Assembly (NCBI GenBank): GCA_004335635.1
Contig: QAXH01005297.1
Coordinates: 1 to 36,471, forward strand
Direction of reading: 5' to 3'
From: Chloromonas sp. AAM2
Taxonomy: Eukaryota; Chlorophyta; Chlorophyceae; Chlamydomonadales; Chlamydomonadaceae
DNA: 36,471 bases
Each line of letters begins with the position of its first letter. Position 1 is the stretch's first letter. The notes under the pieces are model-generated. The model did not search any database. It worked only from the letters and a program-made list of their open reading frames with translations, and was not told the origin of the DNA. Both the position numbers and the translations under genes were made by a program. Shown here piece after piece: positions 10,923 to 21,728 of the stretch.

Positions 10923-12475
10923 CTACAGGTTTGCCCCTGGGACCCTCTGGTACAAGATGTCATAGTGTCCTGGCCGGTACAGCACATGCACGCAGGGGGC
11001 GGCGCCGGTGGCTGCGCACGCTTCAGGAATGAAGTCGTGTGTGTTGACGTCCAGGTCGCCTGCGCCCTGGTGGCTGCCGCCTGCCCTGCTGCGGTCCAGA
11101 TAAACCACACGCACTGGTACCTGAGGACACGAGCACAGCGCACAGGAATAGGGCAATCAGGAATCGATCACAGGCAGACCATTGTATCATCACAGTCACA
11201 GGCAGTGGGATGGACGATCTAAAAGAGCCAGATGCAGGCTTTAAAGCTTGTTTTCCTTGGATTTGTGACAGGTGTTTGGGGATACACGCAGCATGTGCAG
11301 GGTTGGCGTTCTGACTCCGCTCCACTTCCTCCCTGCGACCGCCACAAAACAATGCCTATGTTTGTTCAACAGTGAACCTACACGTTCACGCGCTTGCCCT
11401 GCGCTGTCTTGTGCCCAGGGACTCGTATCACCTGCAATGCGTCGGTGAGCGCGACGATGTGAATGTTGTCGCTCTCTTCTGCCATGGGCTCCACGAACCG
11501 CTGGCAGAATAATTGCACGGTGGCGGGCGGGTCGTCGTACATGCCCTGCGACAGAAAAGTAAAGGTGCAATGATGGCGCGATTCTTCGAAAAGACGCAAG
11601 CTAAGGCTGAAATAGCATGGGGATTGGTGGGAACGCGGCAGTACCATCGAGATGCCAAGGGTGCGCTTGGGGCACGGGTAGAACGCATGAAGCCTAGGCA
11701 ATTGCGGCCAGGTTCTTCAGCCTAGCGCCTCCTATTGCACTCCCTGCTGGTGCGCCAGCATCATTGGCAAGACAGAGGCAGTCTCCCCGCTGCCTGCCCT
11801 GTTGCAACCCTGGACTAGAGTGGCTTGGCAACCTACCCCAGCAGTATGCCCCGCGGATTCCCAGCTGCTGCCTCCCCAGGCGCACATGAAACCCTCCTTC
11901 CCAGCTGCCGCCTCCCCAGCTGCTGCCTCCCCAGGCGCACATGAAACCCTCCTTCCCAGCTGCTGCCTCCCCAGGCGCACACCAAACCCNNNNNNNNNNN
12001 NNNNNNNNNNNNNNNNNNNNNNNNNNNNNNNNNNNNNNNNNNNNNNNNNNNNNNNNNNNNNNNNNNNNNNNNNNNNNNNNNNNNNNNNNNNNNNNNNNNN
12101 NNNNNNNNNNNNNNNNNNNNNNNNNNNNNNNNNNNNNNNNNNNNNNNNNNNNNNNNNNNNNNNNNNNNNNNNNNNNNNNNNNNNNCGCACATGAAACCCT
12201 CCTTCCCAGCTGCTGCCTCCCCAGGCGCACATGAAACCCTCCTTCCCAGCTGCTGCCTCCCCAGGCGCACATGAAACCCTCCATCCCAGCCGATTGCTTG
12301 TTGCTGTCTACCCCACGTTAGCTGTCACCTGCCTTTCCTTACCACCCTCCTGCCGCTAACTGCTCTAGCCCTTGCCTGGCTGCTCTCACAATTGAACGCA
12401 TCAATTGAGCCTGAACCAAGCCTCAATACGCCCGGCCCGGCCCCCTTCCCGTGTGCACAGATACAGATGTACAAA

Positions 12476-12519
<44 letters not shown>

Positions 12520-14296
12520 TTCGTCTCCGTCACTCTCACACTCTCACTCCCACCCACACTCACGCACCCATCCACCCACCCACACACACACCATGATGAA
12601 CGGCAGGAAGAAGTCCTCCCTGCGCTGCACCTCTGCGCTGGTGATGAACCTGAGCAGCATAATCACGTAGTTGGAGATGTCGTCCCTGTAGGCTCCCTCC
12701 AGCGCCTCCAGGCCCAGGATGCCCTGCGTGATGCCGTCAATCTGTGCACACACGGCAGGCAATGACGGCATGAGCACTGAGATGATTCGACGGGCGTGGC
12801 CCAACGTGAATGGATGGTAAAACTGGCCAATGATAGCTTCATTGGCAACAACACGTAGCTTTGAAGGCGGGATGCAACGGGGGGCGGGGGTGGGGTGGGG
12901 TGGGAGGGCAACGGTTGGAGCCGCATCCCGGCGGATGCACCGCGCAGGTGGCGTGCAACGGGGACTTTGCCAAGGTAGAACAAGGCTTACATCGCAATTG
13001 TTCCTGCAGCCTCTACTGCATGTTCCCAAACTGGTCCCAATGATTTGTGTGCGGCTGTGTTGCATGTTCCCCATCTCAGCTTACATGTTGCAGCAGCAGG
13101 TCCAAGGCTTCTTCAAAGACGTACTCCTGAAACCCTAGCTCCACCAGCTTGGCCCGCCATGCCTGCATGCACGCTGTGAACCTGAAGAGGCAGCAATGGC
13201 AGCAAAAAGAAAGGCTTGGTTGGAAGCCTGGAAATGAGAGCAAGCTCAGGCATTGGCTTGTCGCTGCAAGGCTGATGCAGTGCCAGGCAGATGCTCCCTG
13301 CTGTCAGCTTGCTGGGCAAGCGGAACAGCCCTGGATGCATCCAGGTATGCCGTGCACGTAACAAGCACGCTGATTGAGTTATCACCGACCTGCTTGGTGT
13401 AACAACCATGACCAGCTGTTTTGTGACCAACATACACAATGATTGTGTATTGACACATCTGGTTGTAGCCCATGCAGTAGGTGTAGGCAAACAGTTTCCT
13501 ACTAGCCTGCTGTGCATGTACGTGTCCCACCTGTTGCATGCCTGCACGTCCCCTGTGAGCAACAGATGCTCCAGGAAGGAGAAGATGAAGGCCCGGAAGA
13601 AGCAGTTGCCATCACCGCGAGTGCGCCTGAAGTGAGAGTATCCCTGCTCAAGCCGCTCTATCTTTAACTTGAAGACCTCGTTACCATCAGAGTATTCTGC
13701 GTACGTACACAGACGACACAGTGGATGATGTGCAGCAATGCCCGCATGCGCGCCAGGCCTGAGATCAGCCACCAGCTTAGCTACATGGAATACCCACGCC
13801 ATGAAGTGCCCTTGATGATGTCATGCAGCACATTTGTTATGTTTGGATGCCTGCATGGGTCATGTACTCAGGCTCCGCCTGAGCTGAGTCGCCGAGCAGG
13901 AAGCCCACATCGTGCACGTCATGATCAGAACGTTGTGCATTTGTCTACTACTATTCCGACGGATCTCGTGAAGTTACAACATAATACTCTGGGGAAGCAA
14001 ACGGCGCAATGGCGTGCGGGTCCAAACGCACCTTGTTTGAGAGAATCCAGTGTGTCGCGTTCCCCCACGTATTGATGCTTCAAGGCCTCTTCCCTCCTCA
14101 GCTCGTTCTGCTGTTCGACAATGGCAGCATTCAAGTCGCATGCATTGACCTCCGCTGTGCCCTCCTGAGCTACTTCTGGCTGGACCACTTCAGCGGTCTG
14201 GCTGACATCAGCTGATCCCACAGACTCAGGCCTAGGAGGTTCTAGAACAGGCTCTGCTGTTGAGCTCTGGTCCTGGCAACTAGTTGCTGCAGTCAT
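10923..14296 (-). CDS. OTUB1: Otubain-type deubiquitinase (peptidase C65, OTU fold)
   Basis: Six exons in transcript order: 14296-14032, 13696-13531, 13181-13085, 12741-12592, 11545-11432, 11120-10923 (TAG), giving 329 residues with all phases consistent. The catalytic loop RTRGDGNCFFRAF places Asp117 and Cys120. The ending YRPGHYDILY places the catalytic His316. Between them lie AWRAKLVELGFQEYVFEEAL, YRDDISNYVIMLLRFITSAE, QLFCQRFVEPMAEESDNIHI and VPVRVVYLDR, in the order found in OTUB1. The enzyme cleaves ubiquitin chains, Lys48-linked ones in known otubains, in cytosol and nucleus. The first 75 residues are acidic and probably disordered. The start is the first ATG of the open frame in exon 1; an additional 5' exon is possible. 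The gap and large repeats lie in intron 4 (11546-12591), so the coding sequence is not interrupted. Confidence 0.93.
11861..12290. repeat. 40-base minisatellite interrupted by an assembly gap
   Basis: Units of 40 bases share the core CGCACATGAAACCCTCCTTC followed by a CAGCTGCTGCCTCCCCAG segment. Full units are visible at about 11941-11975 and 12186-12265, with an expanded unit at 11881-11935 and a truncated one at the right end. The array continues into the N run on both sides, so the true copy number is unknown. It lies in otubain intron 4. Confidence 0.9.
11990..12185. other. Assembly gap (196 N)
   Basis: A run of N from 11990 to 12185 sits inside the minisatellite. The flanking units match each other, which points to a collapsed or unresolved repeat rather than missing unique sequence. 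Confidence 0.99.
12477..12596. repeat. (AC)n tract followed by AC/CT-rich low-complexity DNA
   Basis: Uninterrupted AC dinucleotides run from about 12477 to 12516. Imperfect CACTCTCAC, CCACCCA and CACACAC motifs then continue up to the otubain exon edge at 12592. In the sense of the otubain transcript (minus strand) this is a GT-rich 5' intron end. Confidence 0.9.
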
Positions 14297-14573
14297 GTCG
14301 TTGTAAGCGTATGCCGATGGGCCGCTGGGCAGATGGGTAGTTGTCTCAACTGTATCAAAATCTGGCACGCAATCGGGCTGGGTATGACGGAAGCGGGCGA
14401 TCGGAAGCTGGTCGGTTTGCGACCAACTGTCAACGGCCGGCGCATGTGCAAGGGCCTGTGCCTGGCGGCGTGCTGGTCTAGTTTGCAAGCAGGACAGGAC
14501 CAGCTAACAGCTGATACAGCACCCCTACTTTCAAAGCTGCTGCAACATCTGACGCTGACACACTGAGACGGCT
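14297..14573. promoter_or_regulatory. Presumed bidirectional upstream region of otubain and KRI1
   Basis: The otubain start (minus, 14296) and the KRI1 start (plus, 14574) diverge across 277 bases. Both 5' untranslated regions and promoters should lie here unless otubain has an extra upstream exon. No TATA element or obvious operator is seen. Confidence 0.4.
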
Positions 14574-17500
14574 ATGGGAGCCAAATCGAGACAGCAACAT
14601 GCTGCAGGGCAAAAGACAAGCCTGCTGGAGGACGATGATGATGGCATGGCCATCAACCTCAGCATCAACCAGAATTTTGCAAAGAGGTTTGAGGTAAGGA
14701 TGTTTGGGACATGCCATATTGTTTTCCCGCACTGATGGATTTCTACAGCATTGCCCTCCAGACAAGGTATTTGCCATCTACAAGCTTGCTTGTTGAACTT
14801 CGTGTTGCTTACGCTGTGAACGCAGCATAACAAGAAGCGTGAGGAGCTTCAACGATTGCAAGCCAAGCACCCAGAGTTGGCACAGCGGATAGAGAGGAAG
14901 GTATGCACAGCGCCGGCGCCTAAGGATGAACATCAGGGCCATAAATACAGAAGCAGCAAGTACGGTAGGGTACCCCACGCAACAGACCATATTGAAAACG
15001 GTGGGAAACAATCCTTCGCCGATACACCCGCCAACAGCTGTACACAAGGAATAAAGCTGTGGCAACGGCGCATGGGAAGCAGCTGCAGCAACAGCAACCA
15101 TGGGCAGCAGTCACAGACACACAAAAGAAAGGAGCAGCAGCCGCCATGTGCAGCACGGAGGCAGCAGATGCAACGCTTCAGCTACATGGAATTGCACACG
15201 TGTAGCGGCAGAGGTGACAGTCAGCCATCATGAATGCATGGAGGGCAAGGCATGGGAGGCCAAGCATGAACGCAGTACACTGTAATTCATGGGGAACACT
15301 GCAGCAGCCAGCACACAAAGCAAGGCAGCTAGTTCCGCTTGTCCTCTACACCAGGGCACGCATGGGCCAGGGCGTAGGGTTCGCCGTATCACTCTCGCAG
15401 CAGGGTGAAGGTGACAACAGTAAGGCAGCCACATCAGGCTTGAGGCAGCCTTGCAAGCAGCCTTGCAAGCAGCCTTGGAAAGCAAGCCTTGAGAGAGCAG
15501 ACCATGACATTTGGTGGTCAACTCCCAACACCACACACCTGTCAGCACTCAGGCAATCACATCCATGCCGTTCCCATCACAACAACATAGTGATTGCGTT
15601 CTGTGCCTTGTTCGTCTGTGCGTGCTTGTCAACACGCAGCACCCCCACTTTCCAGGCGTAAAGCAGCTCTCCATTGCATGTGTGCATTTGCTGCAGGCAC
15701 TTAAGAAGGCTGGATTTGAGGAGGAGGAAGAAGAGGAGAGCTCCACATCCGAAGAGGAGGTGATTGGGGGACACGTGACTATGTTTCTAGCATATCTATG
15801 ACCAAGGCAGTCCTGGAATACAGATGATTTGGACAGCAGTGCAGAAGAGTGGCGCACATGCACAAAATCTTTTTTGGCTTAATGTGGTGTAGCTGGCCCC
15901 TCTCTTTCTGGGGTAATCCACAAGGTGTGCTTGGCTCGCCAAAAAGTGTGACAGGGTGTCACGTGAGTGTGACATGGTGTGAGATGTGTGGTACGTTGTG
16001 TGCAGGACGATGGCGACATTCCAGATGACACCGAGGCACAGATCTTCCAAACGCTATTGCGCATTCGCTCCAAGGATCCGTCCATATACGACCCCCAGGT
16101 GGCTCTGGCTGGACGGCCATCAAACCCGTTGTTCCTTGCCATTTTCTGTGAACATTTCAGGCTTCAAGGATTTGGCAGTATTGCAGCAAGTTGCTGGCTG
16201 GTTGGACGGCAGCGTAGTCTTCTGTGCACTCACCCGAGTTATTGCCTGTGCTTGGGTGACCCCCAGGTGCACTTTTTCAAGGAGGAGGACGATACAGAGG
16301 CAGACCAGGATGGGAATGAAGTGGAAATCAAGAAGGTGTGCGTAGCATATGGCAGCACCACAGCTGTGGTCCATTCCTATCTCACTTTCTGTATTGGGCG
16401 GCGTTGGCAAGCAACCAGGCTAAATAATCAATTTCATACGCTCGCTGAATGGCAATTGTGACGCGATTGCACAGGGTGGCATGATAAGAACGTACTTTGA
16501 AGAGCTTGGCTGCGATGGTTTGAAACAGGAATTTCTGCTGATGTGGTTGTGTTGGGCAGCCCCAGGGCTGCGATACCTGCATTCCCTCGTGCTGATCATA
16601 TTATTCTCACTACCCTTTCCCTTGTCTGTTGTGCAGAAGAGCAAGCCCCAATATTTGAAGGACGTGTTGGCCAGGCAGGCGCTGGAACACGGCCCCGAGG
16701 TGGCGAGCGATAGCGAGGAAGAGGGCGGGCCGGGGGCGCGGGGCCGGGAGCGGGAGCGGCCCGCTCAGGCGTACGATCAGGAGCAGGAGCAGCTGCGGGC
16801 AGAGTTTCTGTCAGCGGCTAAGGTAGGCTAGGGGCAGACAAGCAAGGGATTCTTTATTGCGTCAGCCTTTGTGCAAGCAGTGCACAGGCGTTCTTATAAG
16901 ACACATAGTTGGTTACGTGGATGTGATGTGTTTTGGGGAGTGCCGGCTGCAAGCACGGTCTTGACCAACCCAGGCAAGACAAAGGCTGGTCACAGTTCAA
17001 CGTGCTGCGGTCGGTTGACACAGGTAGGCTGTGGCAACTGTCATGATATGGTCTTCTGTGTTTTCCCTCCGCATGGAAGGTCTGAAAGGGGCTGGGGTAA
17101 TACTGACTTGTTTTAGCCTGTGTGACTCCTGCCCTGTAGGTGGTTGAGGACGGAGCCGATGACGCGTTTGGCGGTGTGTTGAAGAAGCGCAGCGCAGTGC
17201 TGCCAGATGATGCAGAGGAGGCAGAGGAGGGGGAGGAAGGGGATGGCGACCGCAAGCCCAAGGCAAAGAAGGCTACCAAGAAGGTCGTGCAGAAGGTGGG
17301 AAGTGTTGTGGGATGCACATGGCATGGACTTGTGCTTGGGTTGATGGAGACACCACTCACGCCACCCGCACTCTGCATACGTTGGCCGTCATGCAGACGG
17401 TCATGTCAGCTGGACTTGCAAGCGCTCGTACTTGTGCGCGCTGCACGGCTCACAGGGATGACAGGACTGCGGTCTACGTTTGTCAAATCATGCCTGCTGC

Positions 17501-20500
17501 CTGGACACATGCTTGGAGTAAACATGCCGCATGCTGCACCTGCCTTGCTCCTATACATGCTGCAAGTGCTCGTACCTTAGTGTATCGCATGGCCCATCAG
17601 GGTATTGTTGGCTTATCCCTGCCTGCTGCTGGTTCACATGCCCAAGGCAGCAATGGCACACGCCGCACCTTGTCTTACTCGGCCCCGCCTGCCATCACTT
17701 TTGTCCCCGCCCTGCGTGCTGAGTGCAGCTTGTTGATCAGTACTTTGGGGGTGCTGACGGCGGTGCTGACTCGTTCCTGCGGGACTTCATTCTGAACAAG
17801 GGCTGGGTGGACCAGGAGGACAGGGGATACGTGCCGACGTACACAGAGGTAGGTATTGGGGGCTAGGGTCATGTCACACTGGGCAAGCTGGGCACGGCAC
17901 TGCTCAAAAGCGAAGGGAGGCTGGGCTGGACAGATTATGTGCCTCAGGTCAGGCAGGTGGGGGGGCAGCACTGGCTCACAGACTCCCTGGGCGCAGGAGA
18001 TTGCACGCAAACACTTGGCTGGCCCTCCGAAGATTTTGGCTGGTTTGATTGCTCATTCACGTGAGCTATGACTAGACTCTGAAGTGCAGTAGAGTGGCAC
18101 AGGCTGTGTGCTGATCCGAATGACCAGATTGCAGCTCTTTACACTGATGACATGAATGCATGTGTTGGATGTGGCAGCTTGCCATGCAGCAGGTGTGGCA
18201 CACCGCCCATCTATTCAGGTTGCCAGCATGCATTTCCAAATGATCCCGTCATACCCGTCTACAATGTACTGATGCGCAGTTCTGAATGATCCGTGTTGTG
18301 TGCACAGGTGACAGGCGTGGGTGAGGGAGTTGACGATGAGGACGACGAGGCACACCTCAAGCAGACAGACCAGTATGAGGCAGCGTACAATTTCAGGTCA
18401 GACTGGGGCAGGCTGGGTCAGACTGGGGCAGGCTGAGTCAGACTGGGGCAGGCTGGGGCAGGCTGGGACAGGTGCTAAATCAACCCAGGCTGGGGCTTAA
18501 AGATGCGACTGGAGGGATGAGGCAGGCTGTTGACTCTGCAGTACAGCTACGGCAGGCTGTTCCAGGCCAGCATGTTGGAGATATCCCTGTGCGTGCACCC
18601 CCTGCCCCACGCTTTGGGCCTGATGCAGCACTGACTTGTCCCATTGCAATCCGCCCCAGCAACTGCGCCTTCCCCCCCTTCTGTGCCGCCGTGGGATCCC
18701 TGCCTTGTGCCCCTTTCACATTACGTACATAACAAAATCCACTCTCTTGCAGCCCTTCCACTCCATTCCACCCCGGCCCGCCTGCCTGTCTGCAGCCCGC
18801 TTCACCCCGACCTGCAGCGCTTGTCCCGGTCGCTGTGTCCTGCTCTCAGTGGAGCACCCACCCACACCTCACTCACCTCCTCTGCTCCGTCTCCCTTCAA
18901 TCCGTGCCCCACCTCTGCCACCCGCATTCCTTGCTGCTCCGCCTGTATGCCCGTCTGCAGCACCCTGTCCCTGATCCTCTGCCCTATCCGCTCTGAAGCA
19001 CCCACCTCATGATGTTGATTGTGTCCAAAAGGAAATCGAGCAGACTGGCAAAACAATAATTGCCAAACTCTGACTGATTACATGTCGTCTCCAGGTTTGA
19101 GGAGCCTGGCAGTGCGGCGATCGTGAGCCACCCGCGTGTGGTGGAGGGCACGGTGCGCAAGGCCGACGACCGGCGCAAGAAGGCGCGCGAGTCCAAGAAG
19201 GAGCGGCAGAGGGCGGCTCTCAGCGCACATGAGGAGGAGATCAAGAGGCTCAAGAACCTCAAGAAGAAGGAGATTGAGGAAAGGTGAGCTGGGCCACGCA
19301 GGTGGTATGGTAGGGGTGCACTGCTGGTGAAAGAAGCTTGAACCGTAAGTCGAGCAATAGCACGACCAGGCGGGTGGTGCGGCCAGGGGGAGGTTGACAG
19401 ACGCGGGGCATGGGACGGGCTGTGGAAGGGACCGTACGCTGAGGCAACCGGACGAGGCGCTGGATGGGTGGTGTCGGTGGGCGGGGGATCACACATCAGG
19501 GTATGCGGGGGTGAAAGAAGCTTGAGAAGCAGACGTAGGTCGACAGCACGCTTGATTCAGAAGATTCATAGTCAGGTTCAGATTGCATCAAGTTTTATCT
19601 TGGTTCAAGTATCAACGCAGCGGAAACTCGGCGCCGGACAGTCATGTGCGTTGCTTTTGGTGTTTGGGAGCTGCTTGGTGAGGTCGTCATTGGTGGAGAA
19701 TGGCAATGGCTTGGGCAGCTTGCAGCGCGGCACCCACATCACTCCCCATAAGCAAGGCATCATGAGCCTGATGTGTTGGCTCGAATGCACGCAGGTTGGC
19801 CAAGGTGGCTAAGATAGCCGGCGCATCCTGGGCTGGAGCAAGCCAGGATGACGAGGAAGAGGAGGAGGAGGAGGGTGGCAAAAGCGGGAAGAAGTACAGT
19901 TCAAAGGCGCAGGACGAACAAAAGAAGGGCGGTACCGCTCTGGCCGCCTTGCGTCTGGATCCTGCTTTGCTCGAGGGGGATTTTGACCCTGAGGAGTGGG
20001 ACAGGAAGATGGCAGCGGCCTTTGATGACGAATACTATGTGAGCGCTAGCCAGCTATTCGCAATCCGCAAGCCAAACCCCATCACGCCACAAGTCGCAAC
20101 TTTATGCCTACCCTGTGAGCGCCGTGCACATTGTGCCACACACCGCAAGCTGCACACCGGATGGCCACATCCCATCATACCATATGTTGCATCCCAAACC
20201 CTATGCGGTCCCAATGTATTTGCATGCCGCATGCAGTTGGAGGTCTCTCTGGGGCCATACACCCAGCACTTTTCGTTGTTTTTACCACACATTCTCGCAT
20301 TTCACGTCGTAACCACGCACTGCTTTTCACTCCCTGAGCCTGCACTCCTCCAGCCGTTCAAGCTTTCTATTAATTGGTCCTTCCTTGGCGCGTGCATCCT
20401 GCTCTTCCCATTCATTGACTAAACTTAACCTGTGCAAAGTGTGTGTGTTCTATGCTGTCGCGCACAGGAGGGTGGGGATGAAGAACTGGATGCGCTTCTG

Positions 20501-21628
20501 GGTGGTGACAATGGTGCCGACCTGGATGACGTGGCAGATCTGATGGAAAAACTGTCTGAGGAAGAAGAGGAAGAAGGGGAGGACGACAAGGCGGCAAAGG
20601 ACGCGAGTTTCGTTGCACTTCGCAAGAAGCTGTTGGCGGTCAGGGAACAGCAGGAAGAGAGTGCACAGGTGCGTGTAAAAGCAGGTGCTGTTTATTGTGT
20701 TGAAGGGTGGTCCATTTGGATCTGTTATGCACATGCTGTGATGACCATGGGGTGAAAACCTCGCAGACTGGCTGTGGATTGTGTTGAATGGATGGTCCAG
20801 TTGGGCATGCACCTGCCGAGTACGCGTCCAGATGTTGCCAGGCTGTGATGACCATGTTGGTATGAACGCCTGTGAACGACGTGCAAGCGGACTATGTTCT
20901 TCTTTGCCTGATCTGCAAGCCTCGTCACCCTTGCCACACATCATCTCTCCCCTGTCTGCCGCGCGCTTTGATTTAAGGGCCTGGGTGCATCTGCTGATGC
21001 TGGCGCTGACGCTGCTGATGCTGACGATGGTGGCGACGGTGCTGGTGCTGCTGCGGCTGCTGCTGCGGCTGCCTCCACGCGTGCCGACTTGAACCGATTG
21101 CTTGAGGAGTATTACAAGCTAGATCATGAGGGAGTGGCAGGAGGCATCAAGACCAGGTGAGTGTGCCGGCATTGCAGTGACGCGGCAGGCATGCTGGACT
21201 CCGCTACAGTGGCAATATGGAGTAGCGACAAGGCATAACCGACAAGGCATAACCGACAAGCAACAGGGAGTAATGACGCGCAGGCATGCTGGACTCCATC
21301 AGGTTGATCCTGTGCTGTTATCGTACAGCTGTGCTTGTGTCGGCCGCCCAGTTGATACCCAGTTGGTTGCAGTCGGTCAGTGTCAGCCTTGTGTGTGGGT
21401 GTGTGTGGGTGTGGGTGTGTACAGGTTCCGGTACCGTGATGTGCCCGCTGCTAGTTATGGGCTGACGGTGGATGACATTCTCGCTCGGAGTGACAAGGAA
21501 CTCAACCAGGTGTGAGACGCACGCGCACACACGCACAAGGACGGCACACCGGCATGCACTTGCACCTCAACAGTAATCAAGATACACCTCCACAGCTTGC
21601 TAGCTAGCTAGCTAGCTAGCTAGCTAGC

Positions 21629-21671
<43 letters not shown>

Positions 21672-21681
21672 GTAGTCAGAC

Positions 21682-21728
<47 letters not shown>

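Noticed and set aside
11694..12284. Long open frames through the minisatellite on both strands, reading CAWGGSSWEGG-like repeats
   Set aside because: They are a by-product of a 40-base repeat and the N run. They lie in the otubain intron and have no start, splice or family support.
12392..12765. Plus-strand frames rich in Thr-His
   Set aside because: They translate the (AC)n tract and antisense of a confirmed otubain exon.
18480..19056. Several overlapping Pro/Ser/Cys-rich open frames on both strands in KRI1 intron 9
   Set aside because: Composition follows the C-rich intron sequence. KRI1 exons 9 and 10 join in frame around it.
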